Shown: one piece after another, positions 44,070 to 54,366 of the stretch
Position numbering within the stretch: position 1 is the stretch's first letter
Layout: every line of letters begins with the position of its first letter
Assembly (NCBI GenBank): GCA_002733765.1
Contig: NVWU01000021.1
Coordinates: 220 to 64,219 of the forward strand
Direction of reading: 5' to 3'
DNA: 64,000 nt
Source: Colwellia sp.
GTDB lineage: Bacteria > Pseudomonadota > Gammaproteobacteria > Enterobacterales > Alteromonadaceae
Position numbers and translations under genes: made by a program
Notes under the pieces: generated by a model
Database searches by the model: none
Seen by the model: only the letters and a program-made list of their open reading frames with translations
What the model was told of the DNA's origin: nothing

Positions 44070-44591
44070 ATGAACAAAAACGATATTAACATTGTGCCTT
44101 TTTGGCAAAATAAAACACTAGCTGAAATGTCTCGCAATGAATGGGAATCATTATGCGATGGTTGTGCTAAGTGCTGTTTAAATAAATTTATTGATGATGA
44201 AGATACCGATGAGCAGACAGAATTACAGCCAACTGATCATTTGAAAGCCGGTGAGCAAGTGCATTATTCAAATATTGCTTGTTATCTACTGAATGAAAAA
44301 ACATGTCAATGTAGCCAATATAACAAGCGAACTACGTTAGTGCCTGATTGTGTTAAATTAACGCAAGATAATTTAGATGATGTTTTTTTTATGCCGCCAA
44401 GCTGTACGTATAGGCGTTTGCAAGAAGATCGAGGTATGCCATCTTGGCATCCGTTACTGCATAAAGGTAAAAAATCAGCCATGCATAAAGTAGGCATGTC
44501 AGTACGTGGAAAAATAGTTAAAGATGATGATGTTGCACTTGAAGACTTTGAAGACTATATCGTTTCTTGGCCTTTAAATGATATTGACTAA
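44070..44591 (+). CDS. ycgN: YcgN family cysteine-cluster protein (UPF0260)
   Basis: A 173-residue protein with a cysteine cluster near the N-terminus (LCDGCAKCCLNKFID; Cys29, 32, 35, 36) and further cysteines in NIACYLLNEKTCQCSQY, VPDCVKL and PPSCTYR. The pattern fits metal binding as in the YkgJ/YcgN zinc- or iron-chelating families. Function is unknown. It ends the ycgL-transglycosylase-ycgN run, 32 bases after the transglycosylase. Confidence 0.92.
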   Translation: MNKNDINIVPFWQNKTLAEMSRNEWESLCDGCAKCCLNKFIDDEDTDEQTELQPTDHLKAGEQVHYSNIACYLLNEKTCQCSQYNKRTTLVPDCVKLTQDNLDDVFFMPPSCTYRRLQEDRGMPSWHPLLHKGKKSAMHKVGMSVRGKIVKDDDVALEDFEDYIVSWPLNDID

Positions 44592-44636
44592 CGTTTAAAT
44601 CGCACTGTTAACTTTTTATTAGCTTCGAATTTATTT

Positions 44637-45518
44637 ATGAATACTAAACAACAAAGTCTTTTATACTTACATAGTGCTGTATTACTTTTTGGTGGTACTG
44701 CCTTATTCTCAAAACTCATTGGTTTACCGGCACTCGATATAACTGTTTATCGTGCTGCAGTTGCTGCAGTTATTTTGTTTATTGTCTTAACTTTGCAAAA
44801 GCAAAATATTAGGTTGGCAAATGCTAAAGATTATGGCATTGCTTTATTGCTTGGTATTGTAGTGGGAATTCATTGGGTTACTTATTTTGCTGGTATGCAA
44901 ATGGCGGGTATAACTATTGGTATTATTGCTTTTTTTACCTATCCAGTTATTACCGTTTTTTTAGAGCCACTATTAACCCGTTACCTCAGTAAAAACAAAG
45001 TAAGCATCAAGCCAAAACCAAAAGATATCTTTATTGCTTTTATTGTTATGCTAGGCATTTTTTTACTTATACCTGAAATAAGTTTAGGCAACCAAGTTAC
45101 TCTAGGCATAGCTACAGGTGTTTTATCAGCGCTATTTTTTGCTTTAAGAAATATTATTCATAAAAATCATTTTAGTCACTATTCTGGGCCTCATACCATG
45201 TTGTACCAAACCTTGGTGGCTTGCTTAATCTTATGTTTATTTGTTGAAGTACCACCAATGGATGTCACACATGATGACTGGCTACTTATCTTATTAGTCG
45301 GTGTCATTTTTACTGCAATGCCGCATGCCTTATTTGCGTCATCTTTACGTTATTTATCAGCAACAACTGCAGGGCTTATTTCTTGTTTACAGCCTTTATA
45401 TGGTAGTGTATTGGCATTTTTATTACTAAGTGAGCGGGTAAATATGTGGACAATTATTGGCGGACTTTTAGTAATTAGTGCAGCACTATTTGAGACATGG
45501 TCGGTTAGTCGAAGGTGA
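44637..45518 (+). CDS. EamA/DMT-family membrane transporter
   Basis: A 293-residue protein with about ten transmembrane helices arranged as two EamA repeats. The first starts LYLHSAVLLFGGTALFSKL and ends near residue 120. The second starts around DIFIAFIVMLGIFLLIPE and ends LLLSERVNMWTIIGGLLVIS. These permeases export metabolites or amino acids, and the substrate cannot be read from sequence. It starts 45 bases after ycgN. Confidence 0.88.
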   Translation: MNTKQQSLLYLHSAVLLFGGTALFSKLIGLPALDITVYRAAVAAVILFIVLTLQKQNIRLANAKDYGIALLLGIVVGIHWVTYFAGMQMAGITIGIIAFFTYPVITVFLEPLLTRYLSKNKVSIKPKPKDIFIAFIVMLGIFLLIPEISLGNQVTLGIATGVLSALFFALRNIIHKNHFSHYSGPHTMLYQTLVACLILCLFVEVPPMDVTHDDWLLILLVGVIFTAMPHALFASSLRYLSATTAGLISCLQPLYGSVLAFLLLSERVNMWTIIGGLLVISAALFETWSVSRR

Positions 45519-45837
45519 TGATTCGCTTCATTGCTATACCTAATTGCTATAAATAAGCGTCAACCTACCTGCCATAAATCTAAAACAGTTCATTTGTGTA
45601 GATTACTAACGCTATTATAAAATGATAGCGTTGATGTATTTTGGACGTTTTTTGATTTTTTTATTCTTTACCTGCTACTTTTGAGTGATTTTCTTTACTA
45701 CTTTTGAAGTATCAATTTTCATCAGGTATTACAAACCATAGTTATTTTTAAATTTGTGTTTAAAATTAACGCTATAAATGGTAAAACATTGGGTAGTCTG
45801 GTTAAATTTATTATTTCTCAACTGTTTAAGGTGTTTT
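45519..45837. other. Intergenic region upstream of pntA
   Basis: The 319-bp stretch holds the hairpin at 45608-45632 and the pntAB promoter region. Two copies of CTACTTTTGA (about 45674-45683 and 45699-45708) form a direct repeat 25 bases apart, which could be an activator site. No gene is seen. Confidence 0.4.
45608..45632. terminator. Hairpin after the DMT transporter gene
   Basis: AACGCTAT, 9-base loop, ATAGCGTT: a perfect 8-bp stem about 90 bases past the stop. The T-rich run begins only some 20 bases later, so termination is likely but not certain. Confidence 0.45.
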
Positions 45838-47370
45838 ATGAACATTGGAATTCCCAAAGAGTCATTAATCGGTGAAAACCGTGTTGCTGGCTCGCCCAGC
45901 TCTATTAGTGCACTGATTAAGTTAGGCTTTACTGTACAAGTACAAAAAGGTGCAGGTATTAAAGCAAGTTTTACTGACGATGAATATAGTGCTAATAATG
46001 CAGAATTAGTTAGCAAGAAAAGTTGTTGGCAAAGCGATATTATTTTAAAAGTAAATGCACCAACGCTTGAAGAAGTTGCTTCTATGAATAATGGGGCGAC
46101 ACTGATTAGCTTTATTGCACCAGCACAAAGTCCTGAGTTACTTGCCGCACTTAAAGAGAAATCAATAACAACGTTAGCCATGGAAATGGTGCCACGCATG
46201 ACACGTTCTCAATCAATGGATGCGCTGAGTTCAATGGCTAACATTGCGGGATATCGTGCGGTTATTGAAGCGTCTAATCTTTTTGGTCGTTTTTTTACCG
46301 GGCAAATAACCGCTGCAGGTAAAATGCCGCCAGCGAAAGTGATGATAATTGGTGCTGGGGTTGCAGGCTTAGCCGCCATTGGTACTGCGGGTAGTTTAGG
46401 TGCCATTGTACGCGCTTTTGATACACGCCCTGAAGTTAAAGAGCAAATCGAAAGTATGGGCGCTGAGTTCCTTGAGCTTGATTACGAAGAGCCAGAAGAT
46501 ACCGGCTCAGGTGATGGTTACGCGAAAGAAATGAGTAAAGCCTTTATTGATGCTGAAATGGCACTGTTTGCAGAGCAAGCCAAAGACGTTGATATTATTA
46601 TTACTACCGCGATGATTCCGGGTAGACCCGCGCCAAAATTGATCACTGAAAAAATGGTTGAATCAATGAAGGCGGGCAGTGTGATTGTAGATTTAGCCGC
46701 TGCTGGTGGTGGTAACTGTGAATGTACAGTGCCAGGTAAAGTTGTTGATGCGCATGGTGTTAAAGTGATTGGTTATACTGATTTAGTGTCTCGTTTACCT
46801 AATCAGTCTTCACAGCTTTATGCGAATAACTTAGTGAATTTAACTAAACTTTTATGTAAAAACAAAGATGGCACACTTGATATTGATTTTGATGATGTCG
46901 TCATTCGTAATATGACAGTGGTTAAAGAAGGTGAAATTACTTTCCCACCACCACCTATTCAAGTGAGTGCCGCGCCAGCTAAAAAAGTAGAAGCTGAGCC
47001 GGTGACAGTCATTGAAGAAGAGCCGACTTCACCGGTTAAAAAGTACGCCTTTATGGCGGTTGGAGTGGCATTGTTTGGTTGGGTAGCCAGTGTTGCCCCT
47101 GCAGATTTTCTTACTCATTTTACTGTTTTTGTTCTGTCTTGTATTATTGGCTATTACGTAGTTTGGAATGTCAGTCACTCTTTGCATACACCGTTGATGA
47201 GCGTCACGAATGCTATTTCAGGCATTATTATTGTTGGGGCTTTATTACAAATAGGCTCGGATAATACACTGGTACAGATATTTGCCGCATTCGCGACGTT
47301 AGTGGCGACCATTAATATTGTTGGTGGCTTTAAAGTCACTAGTCGTATGTTAAAAATGTTTAGTAGGTAG
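45838..47370 (+). CDS. pntA: Proton-translocating NAD(P) transhydrogenase, alpha subunit
   Basis: With PntB, couples hydride transfer between NAD(H) and NADP(H) to proton movement across the inner membrane, chiefly supplying NADPH. I start it at the ATG of [16 protein letters not shown], the conserved N-terminus. A longer in-frame start 20 codons earlier adds non-family sequence. That gives 510 residues, as in E. coli PntA. Domain I (NAD binding): [20 protein letters not shown], and [22 protein letters not shown] with its Rossmann motif. A Pro/Glu-rich linker follows, then about four C-terminal transmembrane helices (about 400-505). pntB starts 8 bases later. Confidence 0.96.
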   Translation: MNIGIPKESLIGENRVAGSPSSISALIKLGFTVQVQKGAGIKASFTDDEYSANNAELVSKKSCWQSDIILKVNAPTLEEVASMNNGATLISFIAPAQSPELLAALKEKSITTLAMEMVPRMTRSQSMDALSSMANIAGYRAVIEASNLFGRFFTGQITAAGKMPPAKVMIIGAGVAGLAAIGTAGSLGAIVRAFDTRPEVKEQIESMGAEFLELDYEEPEDTGSGDGYAKEMSKAFIDAEMALFAEQAKDVDIIITTAMIPGRPAPKLITEKMVESMKAGSVIVDLAAAGGGNCECTVPGKVVDAHGVKVIGYTDLVSRLPNQSSQLYANNLVNLTKLLCKNKDGTLDIDFDDVVIRNMTVVKEGEITFPPPPIQVSAAPAKKVEAEPVTVIEEEPTSPVKKYAFMAVGVALFGWVASVAPADFLTHFTVFVLSCIIGYYVVWNVSHSLHTPLMSVTNAISGIIIVGALLQIGSDNTLVQIFAAFATLVATINIVGGFKVTSRMLKMFSR

Positions 47371-47378
47371 GGAATAGT

Positions 47379-48788
47379 ATGGAATCTACACAATTAGTGT
47401 CAAACGGTTTTATTAGTGCAGCATATATAATTTCTGCCTTGCTTTTTGTTTTTAGTTTAGCGGGTTTAAGCAAACAAGAAACGGCTCAACGAGGTAATTT
47501 ATTCGGAATGGTAGGTATGGCTATCGCCTTACTTGCAACGCTTCTTGACCCGCGCGTGTCTAATGTTTTTATTATTATTATTGCAATGATTGTTGGCTCA
47601 GGTATTGGGCTGAGGTTAGCGAATAAAGTAGAAATGACACAAATGCCAGAGCTTGTGGCAATATTACATAGTTTTGTTGGTTTAGCCGCCGTGTTAGTGG
47701 GTTTTAATAGTTATTTTGATGCAGGGCATAGTGCAGTTGTTACCGCTGCTGAGCATACCGCTATGAGTATTCACTTAAGTGAAATTTTCATCGGAATATT
47801 TATTGGTGCCGTAACTTTTACTGGTTCTATTGTCGCTTTTGGTAAATTACGTGGGGTTATAAGCTCTAGTGCGTTGATGTTACCTCATCGTCATAAAATG
47901 AATTTAGCCGCAGGAGTTCTGAGTTTTTTAATGTTACTTACTTTTGTGAATAATGGCGGTTCAAATACAGCATTATTCTTAATGACCCTTATTGCCTTGG
48001 TATTTGGTTGGCATTTGGTTGCCTCAATTGGTGGTGCGGACATGCCGGTTGTTGTCTCTATGTTAAATTCTTATTCAGGTTGGGCTGCTGCTGCTGCTGG
48101 CTTTATGTTAAGTAATGATTTACTTATTATTACCGGTGCTTTAGTGGGCTCTTCAGGTGCTATTTTATCTTACATTATGTGTAAGGCGATGAATCGCTCT
48201 TTTATTAGTGTTATTGCCGGTGGTTTTGGCACGACAGTGGTGATTGATAATGATAAAGATTATGGCGAGCACACCGAAGTACAAGCTGAAGCTGTTGCTG
48301 ATTTATTACGAAGTGCTAAATCGGTGGTAATCGCTCCTGGTTACGGTATGGCTGTTGCTCAAGCGCAATATCCTGTTTATGAAATGACTCAACAGTTAAT
48401 AAATAAAGGGATAAAAGTGCGTTTTGCTATACACCCTGTGGCGGGTCGTTTACCTGGTCATATGAATGTATTATTAGCTGAAGCAAAAGTACCGTATGAT
48501 ATCGTGTTAAGTATGGATGAAGTCAATGATGATTTCCCTGAGACTGACGTAGTGTTAGTTATTGGCGCGAATGATACGGTTAACCCTGCTGCTGCTGAAG
48601 ACCCAACTAGTCCTATCGCGGGTATGCCAGTTCTTGAGGTTTGGAATGCCAAAGAGGTTATTGTGTTTAAACGTTCAATGAATACTGGTTATGCTGGTGT
48701 GCAAAATCCATTGTTCTTTAAAGATAATACTCAAATGTTGTTTGGTGATGCTAAAGAAACGGTAGAGCAAATATTTAGGGCTTTATAA
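47379..48788 (+). CDS. pntB: Proton-translocating NAD(P) transhydrogenase, beta subunit
   Basis: 469 residues against 462 in E. coli. The N-terminal half holds about nine transmembrane helices, including [17 protein letters not shown] with the proton-channel histidine. The C-terminal domain III binds NADP(H): [20 protein letters not shown] (about 318-337), [23 protein letters not shown] and [15 protein letters not shown]. It forms an operon with pntA, closed by a strong terminator. Confidence 0.97.
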   Translation: MESTQLVSNGFISAAYIISALLFVFSLAGLSKQETAQRGNLFGMVGMAIALLATLLDPRVSNVFIIIIAMIVGSGIGLRLANKVEMTQMPELVAILHSFVGLAAVLVGFNSYFDAGHSAVVTAAEHTAMSIHLSEIFIGIFIGAVTFTGSIVAFGKLRGVISSSALMLPHRHKMNLAAGVLSFLMLLTFVNNGGSNTALFLMTLIALVFGWHLVASIGGADMPVVVSMLNSYSGWAAAAAGFMLSNDLLIITGALVGSSGAILSYIMCKAMNRSFISVIAGGFGTTVVIDNDKDYGEHTEVQAEAVADLLRSAKSVVIAPGYGMAVAQAQYPVYEMTQQLINKGIKVRFAIHPVAGRLPGHMNVLLAEAKVPYDIVLSMDEVNDDFPETDVVLVIGANDTVNPAAAEDPTSPIAGMPVLEVWNAKEVIVFKRSMNTGYAGVQNPLFFKDNTQMLFGDAKETVEQIFRAL

Positions 48789-48815
48789 AAGCGCTACAGA
48801 TAATTTGTGAAAAAC

Positions 48816-48852
48816 AAAAGCCTCAACAATAAATTATTGTTGAGGCTTTTTT
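48816..48852 (+). terminator. Strong intrinsic terminator after pntAB
   Basis: AAAAGCCTCAACAAT, loop AAATT, ATTGTTGAGGCTTTT then further T. The stem is a perfect 15 bp, including the A/T tails. Confidence 0.92.
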
Positions 48853-49076
48853 GTTAATTGGTATAACTGATAGCAATACTAGCAAGTTAGTGATTAAATA
48901 TTAATAAGAATAAATCTTTAACAACAAGATGCTTGATTGAGCAATAACTAGTTATTGGCATTGAAAGCAACGACGTTATTGTAATATTTAGTCCATTTAA
49001 AATGATCATATATTTATTCGTATTGATATTAGGTATATAATCCGCCTCTTTATTTTTTTTGTTCTTTGGGTGACGT

Positions 49077-50375
49077 ATGAGTGTTGATGCAATTGGTTTA
49101 TCGGCTGATTTATTAAAAGCGGTTAAAGCGTGTGGTTATAAAAATTTAACGCCAATTCAGCAGCAGGCTATTCCGATGATCCGGTCAGGCGCTGATTTAT
49201 TAGCAAGTGCGCAAACGGGTACAGGGAAAACAGCGGCCTTTAGTTTGCCTATTTTAGATGCCTTAGCAAAAAACTCTGCTCAAGGGACAGCCATTAAAGC
49301 ACTTATATTAACCCCTACTCGTGAGCTAGCGGCACAAGTGGCTGATAATATGAAAACCTATAGCCAGTTTTTACCATTGAAAATAGGTGTGGTTTATGGC
49401 GGCGGTAAAATGTCGTCTCAAACTAACTTATTAAAACAAGGTCTTGATGTCTTAGTTGCAACGCCAGGACGGCTAATTGAACACTTAAATTTACGTAATG
49501 TTGATTTGTCACAAGTAAAGCATCTTGTGCTAGATGAAGCTGACCGTATGCTTGATATGGGTTTTTTGACGGATATTGAAAAACTGATGTTAGCCATAAG
49601 GCATAAACATCAAACCTTGATGTTTTCAGCAACGTATTCTAATAAAGTAAAATCTTTAGCTAATCAGTTATTAACTACACCAAAAATTTTAGGCGTAGCA
49701 AAACAAAACTCAACATCAGGTAAGGTGAAACAGTCAGTTTATTGGGTGAGTGAAGCAAGAAAACGCGAATTACTCTCTGAGTTAATTGGTGTCAATAATT
49801 GGCAGCAGGTTCTTGTTTTTGCGGGGACAAAAGAAAGCGCTAATGTTCTTGCTAAAGAGTTAAAACTTGATGGGATAAAAGCGGCGCTTTGCCATGGAGA
49901 TAAAACACAAGGTGCTCGTAATAAAGCATTAACTGACTTTCGAGAAGGTAAAGTACGTGTGTTAGTTGCAACTGATGTTGCCGCGCGTGGTTTAGATATT
50001 GATAACTTAGCTTATGTGGTTAACTTTCATTTACCCTTTTTAGCTGAAGACTATATTCACCGTGTTGGTCGTACTGGCCGTGCAGGAAAGTCAGGTACGG
50101 CTATTTCGTTAGTTAGTCCGAAAGATGAAAAATTTTTAGAAAATATTGAAGCGCTTATTGAACGAAAATTTGAACGTATCATTGTGCCAGGTTATGAATT
50201 AAGACGAGATGAAGCATTGGAGTACCAACAAATTACTGAAAAGCGTGCCAGTAAAAACCGTTATCGTGCTAGCCAAGAAAAAAATCAAGCAATAGCAAAA
50301 AAGAATACTAAAAAAACATCACCAATGCTCGCGGCAAGTAAAAAATACAATACTAAAATCAAGAAAAAACGTTAA
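49077..50375 (+). CDS. rhlE: DEAD-box ATP-dependent RNA helicase (RhlE type)
   Basis: RNA helicase for ribosome assembly and RNA turnover, commonly important at low temperature. 432 residues with complete core motifs: Q-motif (YKNLTPIQQQAIP, about 21-33), AQTGTGKTAAFSLPIL (Walker A), PTRELAAQV, TPGRLIEHL, LDEADRMLDMGF, SAT, and RVGRTGRAGKSG. The C-terminal tail (about 385-432) is strongly basic, Lys/Asn/Gln-rich, and likely binds RNA. Its TAA overlaps the ATG of the next gene by one base (TAATG). Confidence 0.93.
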   Translation: MSVDAIGLSADLLKAVKACGYKNLTPIQQQAIPMIRSGADLLASAQTGTGKTAAFSLPILDALAKNSAQGTAIKALILTPTRELAAQVADNMKTYSQFLPLKIGVVYGGGKMSSQTNLLKQGLDVLVATPGRLIEHLNLRNVDLSQVKHLVLDEADRMLDMGFLTDIEKLMLAIRHKHQTLMFSATYSNKVKSLANQLLTTPKILGVAKQNSTSGKVKQSVYWVSEARKRELLSELIGVNNWQQVLVFAGTKESANVLAKELKLDGIKAALCHGDKTQGARNKALTDFREGKVRVLVATDVAARGLDIDNLAYVVNFHLPFLAEDYIHRVGRTGRAGKSGTAISLVSPKDEKFLENIEALIERKFERIIVPGYELRRDEALEYQQITEKRASKNRYRASQEKNQAIAKKNTKKTSPMLAASKKYNTKIKKKR

Positions 50376-51082
50376 TGAAAGAAAAGTTAACTACTAATAA
50401 GGCAGCATCTAATGCTGCTTTATTGCATATAACGACGGAAACACCGTTTAATAAAAGGCATGATTGTTGGTTTTGTGGTGAGCCTAATCAATATGTATTT
50501 ACTTACCTTAATGCTTTTGAGCCTCAACTCTCACTACCAAGCTGTAAAGAATGTTATCAGGTTGCTAAAAAATCAATGTCAAAAGCTAACTATGAAGGAG
50601 TCCATCACTCTATTTGGACAATAAAATCAGACGTTAAGCATTATCTAGTGCAGTATTACCGTAAAGACTTGGCTATCGGTATTAATTGGACAAAAATAGA
50701 GTTAGAAGAAAGTGAATTTGAACAGGGTGATTTTGCCGGTTTTCAACGAAGTGCTTGGTTTATGTTTGAGCTAGCAAAGGCGAGGGTGAATTATATTAGT
50801 TGGCCGCTTATCGTGGATGGAATTACGGTACCTGATGAGTATCAGGAGCAGAGTTTTAATTTTGATGATGTTGTCTATCCAAATATTGAACAAGCGATGC
50901 AGCATTACGCCAACACCTTATCATTAAGTCTCGATTACTTTCGTTCGGTTGTAGAATTATTAGGCGATGAAAATTTTGCGAAAGCTGTTAGGTTTTGTCG
51001 ATTATTAGTTGCCGCCAATGTTTTTGAGCGGCAACAGGCACTACGCCAGTTACGTATAGAAATAACATCGCTTAACCGCTAG
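50375..51082 (+). CDS. Uncharacterised protein with N-terminal zinc-ribbon
   Basis: A 235-residue cytoplasmic protein. Two CxxC pairs, HDCWFCGEP (Cys31, Cys34) and LPSCKECYQVAKK (Cys57, Cys60), suggest a zinc ribbon of the kind seen in HNH-type or nucleic-acid-binding proteins. I see no HNH catalytic histidine pattern. The remainder (about 70-235) is rich in Trp and acidic residues (SAWFMFELAKARVNYISWPL, NFDDVVYPNIEQAMQHYAN) and looks alpha-helical. I recognise no named family. It overlaps the helicase stop codon by one base, so its translation is coupled to rhlE and a role in RNA metabolism is a reasonable guess. Confidence 0.78.
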   Translation: MKEKLTTNKAASNAALLHITTETPFNKRHDCWFCGEPNQYVFTYLNAFEPQLSLPSCKECYQVAKKSMSKANYEGVHHSIWTIKSDVKHYLVQYYRKDLAIGINWTKIELEESEFEQGDFAGFQRSAWFMFELAKARVNYISWPLIVDGITVPDEYQEQSFNFDDVVYPNIEQAMQHYANTLSLSLDYFRSVVELLGDENFAKAVRFCRLLVAANVFERQQALRQLRIEITSLNR

Positions 51083-51086
51083 CCTA

Positions 51087-51977
51087 TCAAACCACACTTA
51101 AGCGCTGTGACATATTCATTTTTTGGCGATATAAAGCTTGATCTGCCCGCTCAAATAAACTTTGCTCATTATCAGCCCTATTCATAAAAGTAGTGCCTAA
51201 ACTGCAACCTACTTGATATTTGGCTAATAATACATTCACTTTTAACGCGCTATCAATTCTACTTTGAATGATGTCTAAAGCATTTTCACTTGCGTTTTCT
51301 ACTATAATGGCAAACTCATCGCCGCCAAAACGAAAAACACTATCAGAGTCACGAATACAAGCACGAAGTATATTAGCAAATTGTTTTAATACCTGATCGC
51401 CAATGCTATGGCCATATGTATCGTTGATGGCTTTAAACTTATTTAAATCACCTAACACTAAACCTATTTGGGTATGATGACGGTTAGCATTATGCATAGC
51501 ACGTTTTAATTGTTCATCAAAATAACGACGATTTCCTAAACCAGTAAGCCCATCATGCATGGCAAGCTGCATAGCCTGATGATATTGCAAAGCATTTTTT
51601 AAGGGGTACAGAATTATCTGATGAATGCGTTGTAAGTCTTTATAATGAATCATACTTATAGGGTTATTAATACCGTAGCTTAAGGTACCAATAAACTCAT
51701 CATTAATTTTTAATTCGAATTGACGTTCATGCTTGGCTTTACGGCTTCCTCGTAAAGTTTTACTGACTGTTTGAGTTTTGAAATACAAGCCACAAAAGTT
51801 AATATAACGAGCAGATTCCATCGCAATAATATCAAGTAACTTTCCTAAATCTAGTGTAGTTTGCAGCTGCTCAAGTAGGCTAGAATGATTTTTACTATAT
51901 TCGTTAGAAGTGTCTTTTAATGCATTAAACGCATGGAACGATGATGTTGGATTATCAAGTATATTTAATGTTTGCAT
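51087..51977 (-). CDS. Diguanylate cyclase (GGDEF domain)
   Basis: Makes cyclic di-GMP from two GTP. 296 residues, no membrane segment. Residues about 30-130 form a GAF-like sensor region. The GGDEF domain (about 137-296) has the start motif DGLTGLGNRRYFDEQL, metal site LGDLNKFKAINDTYGH, active site FRFGGDEFAI (GGDEF at 218-222), and an upstream RDSD (209-212) matching the RxxD inhibitory site. It should be active and feedback-inhibited. Convergent with the zinc-ribbon gene, with only 4 bases between the two stop codons. Confidence 0.93.
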   Translation of the reverse strand: MQTLNILDNPTSSFHAFNALKDTSNEYSKNHSSLLEQLQTTLDLGKLLDIIAMESARYINFCGLYFKTQTVSKTLRGSRKAKHERQFELKINDEFIGTLSYGINNPISMIHYKDLQRIHQIILYPLKNALQYHQAMQLAMHDGLTGLGNRRYFDEQLKRAMHNANRHHTQIGLVLGDLNKFKAINDTYGHSIGDQVLKQFANILRACIRDSDSVFRFGGDEFAIIVENASENALDIIQSRIDSALKVNVLLAKYQVGCSLGTTFMNRADNEQSLFERADQALYRQKMNMSQRLSVV

Positions 51978-52377
51978 ACTTGTGCCTCTCTATATAGTAG
52001 CCTTGTCAATATTATAGAAAACTAGTTATTGACGGTTAGATAAGTTTGTTACTTTATACCTACAGTTAAGCAAAAACTGTTCCAAATTGTAATTAGGGTT
52101 AGTATATATTAAAGTTAATATTAACTGGTTGATTATTAATGTTTTTTATTTAAAATTATAAGTTTTTTTTGTAAACGCTACTATTAATATTATTGTCAGT
52201 AACTTGACGGCAAAAATTTGCCATGTGGCAACACTTGGTGAAGCAGGATTGAACTGGAATTAGAAATGCCTTTAAGCCGGCATTGGTTAAAGAGAATGAT
52301 TATTAATTGTTCAGGCTTGCTGAAACGAGCATATTCAAATGGAGTGGGTATATACTTATGATCTTTAAGGAATCTAT
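51978..52377. other. 400-bp intergenic region between the diguanylate cyclase and Kef-type genes
   Basis: The region is divergent, so both genes' promoters should be here. The right third (about 52200-52352) contains the second copy of the 31-bp repeat and adjoining GC-richer sequence unlike the flanking AT-rich DNA (about 52200-52320). This looks like an inserted repeat unit. No coding frame is convincing. Confidence 0.45.
52322..52352 (-). repeat. 31-bp dispersed repeat, copy B (inverted relative to copy A)
   Basis: On the minus strand it begins TATACCCACTCCATTTGAAT and ends ATGCTCGTTTC, differing from copy A at two positions. It lies 25 bases before the Kef-type antiporter start. Confidence 0.75.
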
Positions 52378-54345
52378 ATGAGCGGTCATCTTGAAGTTTT
52401 AGCTATTTTATCTAGTGCGGTCTTTATTGTCTGGTTATTCCGTCGATTAAAATTACCTGCTATTTTAGCTTATTTGGTTGCTGGTATGTTAGTGGGCGAA
52501 CATGGTTTAAATATAGCTCAAGACCAAGTCGATTATGATCATTTCGCTGAATTGGGTATTGTTTTTTTATTATTTACTTTAGGTTTAGAGTTCTCTCTAC
52601 CCCGGTTGATCGCTATGCGGCATTTAGTGTTAGCGGTGGGAAGCTTACAAGTGGGTATATCTTTATTCATTTTTATGATCGCTAGTATGTTCTTTGGTCT
52701 TAGTTTTGAATCAGCTTTTGTCGTCGGCGGTATTTTAACATTATCTTCCACTGCTATTGTGATTAGACAGCTAAGTGAAACAGGCGCAATGAAACGTAAA
52801 TCAGGCCAGTTATCGGTCGCTATCTTATTATTTCAAGATGTCGCTGTAGTACCACTACTTATTATTATTCCCATGCTAGCACTAGACAGTGATACTTCAA
52901 TGGCTTGGGCTTTGGGTCTTGCTATTTTTAAAGGCGTTGTAGTTGTCACGCTATTATTATTTATTGGTAAATGGCTTTTGCCTAAAGTCTTTAATATTAT
53001 TGCTCAAGTAAGAACAGATGAACTCTTTGTTTTAACAACTCTTTTAGTCACCTTGTTAGCTTCGGCACTTACGCAATGGTTTGGTTTATCTATGGCATTG
53101 GGAGCCTTTTTAGCCGGTATGATGTTAAGTGAAAGTGAATATAAACATCAATTAGAAGCAGATATAAGACCTTATCGTGATATTTTATTAGGTTTGTTTT
53201 TTATTACCGTCGGTATGAAGCTTGATGTTACTTTATTATTGTCATCACCTTTTAGCTTACTCGCCATTATGTTTAGCTTTATGTTAGTTAAAGTTATGGT
53301 CATTAAAATTTTAGCAACGCGAGCAGGAGAATCTGCAAAAGATGCTTGGGCATCAGGATTAATGTTAGCTCAAATGGGGGAGTTTGGCTTTGTACTCATT
53401 GCACTTGCTAATCAAGTGAAATTATTACCAAGTGATGTGTCATCTATGTTACTTGGTGCAGGTGTTATTAGTATGGCTATTACTCCGTATATGATTGATC
53501 ACGCTCGCTCATGGTCTATCTTTTTAAGTCAGGAAAAATCTCCTGAAACTGATGATTTAGAACAATTACCTGAAAATGATAATTTAAAAGATCATGTTAT
53601 TATTTGTGGTTTTGGCAGAATAGGGCAAACAGTTAGCCGTTTTCTAAAACAAGAAAAAATTGCTTTTGTTGCTATTGATATTGATCCACTACGTACCCGA
53701 ACCGCACGAGAAGCAGGAGAGAATGTGTTATTTGGCTCATCACGACAAACAGAACTGTTAAATGCCGCACACCTATCACAAGCTAAATTAGTGGTAATCG
53801 CGTTTGGTGAAGATAAACAGTCATTGGAGGTTATTCAAAAAGTACGTTCTTTATCACCTGAGGTACCTATTTTGGTGCGCACACGCAATGATGACCATTT
53901 AGATATGTTATATGATGCGGGGGCAAATGAAGTGGTACCAGAAAGCTTAGAAGGCAGCTTAATGTTAGTTTCACAAGTGCTATCGCTTACTGGTGTACCC
54001 TTTTCTCGTATTATGCGCCGTGTACAAAAGGAGCGTAAAAGCCATTATAACCATTTGCATGGCTTCTTTCAGGGAGAGCACACTGATATGAGCCCTGAAG
54101 CTATTGATAGAATTGAATTTGCGCACGCTATTTTGATTAATAATAATTCTTTTGGTTGTGGCAGAAGTATTAAGTCATTAAATCTTGGAAAAAGAAAAGT
54201 AAATATTATTGCATTACGCCGGGGTAATATTGAGTGTGAATCACCAGAAGAAGACACTATTTTACAGGCTCAAGATACACTAATTGTTCGTGGAAAACCT
54301 AGAGGAGTAGAAGGAGCCGATCGGTATATACACGAGGGTATTTAA
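52378..54345 (+). CDS. Kef-type monovalent cation:proton antiporter (CPA2) with RCK domain
   Basis: A 655-residue inner-membrane protein. Residues about 5-375 form 12-13 transmembrane helices of the CPA2 exchanger, with FLLFTLGLEFSLPRL and SLGAFLAG-type (here MALGAFLAGMML) motifs. Residues about 400-520 form an RCK_N domain with a dinucleotide-binding GxGxxG (HVIICGFGRIGQTVSRFL). An RCK_C (TrkA-C-like) domain closes the protein (about 575-645). The family includes KefB and KefC, glutathione-gated potassium efflux systems. No KefF/KefG ancillary gene is adjacent, so glutathione gating is not supported by context. Confidence 0.9.
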   Translation: MSGHLEVLAILSSAVFIVWLFRRLKLPAILAYLVAGMLVGEHGLNIAQDQVDYDHFAELGIVFLLFTLGLEFSLPRLIAMRHLVLAVGSLQVGISLFIFMIASMFFGLSFESAFVVGGILTLSSTAIVIRQLSETGAMKRKSGQLSVAILLFQDVAVVPLLIIIPMLALDSDTSMAWALGLAIFKGVVVVTLLLFIGKWLLPKVFNIIAQVRTDELFVLTTLLVTLLASALTQWFGLSMALGAFLAGMMLSESEYKHQLEADIRPYRDILLGLFFITVGMKLDVTLLLSSPFSLLAIMFSFMLVKVMVIKILATRAGESAKDAWASGLMLAQMGEFGFVLIALANQVKLLPSDVSSMLLGAGVISMAITPYMIDHARSWSIFLSQEKSPETDDLEQLPENDNLKDHVIICGFGRIGQTVSRFLKQEKIAFVAIDIDPLRTRTAREAGENVLFGSSRQTELLNAAHLSQAKLVVIAFGEDKQSLEVIQKVRSLSPEVPILVRTRNDDHLDMLYDAGANEVVPESLEGSLMLVSQVLSLTGVPFSRIMRRVQKERKSHYNHLHGFFQGEHTDMSPEAIDRIEFAHAILINNNSFGCGRSIKSLNLGKRKVNIIALRRGNIECESPEEDTILQAQDTLIVRGKPRGVEGADRYIHEGI

Positions 54346-54366
54346 TGTTTCTGTTTTGGTCGTGGG

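Noticed and set aside
45778-45837. 20-codon N-terminal extension of pntA
   Set aside because: The extension is not seen in PntA proteins; the ATG at 45838 gives the conserved N-terminus and the E. coli length.
45729-46199. 156-codon open frame on the minus strand across the start of pntA
   Set aside because: It is antisense to well-conserved pntA coding sequence, and its translation looks like low-complexity shadow sequence with no family resemblance.
52378-54345. Calling the CPA2 antiporter KefB or KefC specifically
   Set aside because: No KefF/KefG partner is adjacent and RCK-bearing CPA2 proteins vary in ion and ligand; only the family-level call is supported.
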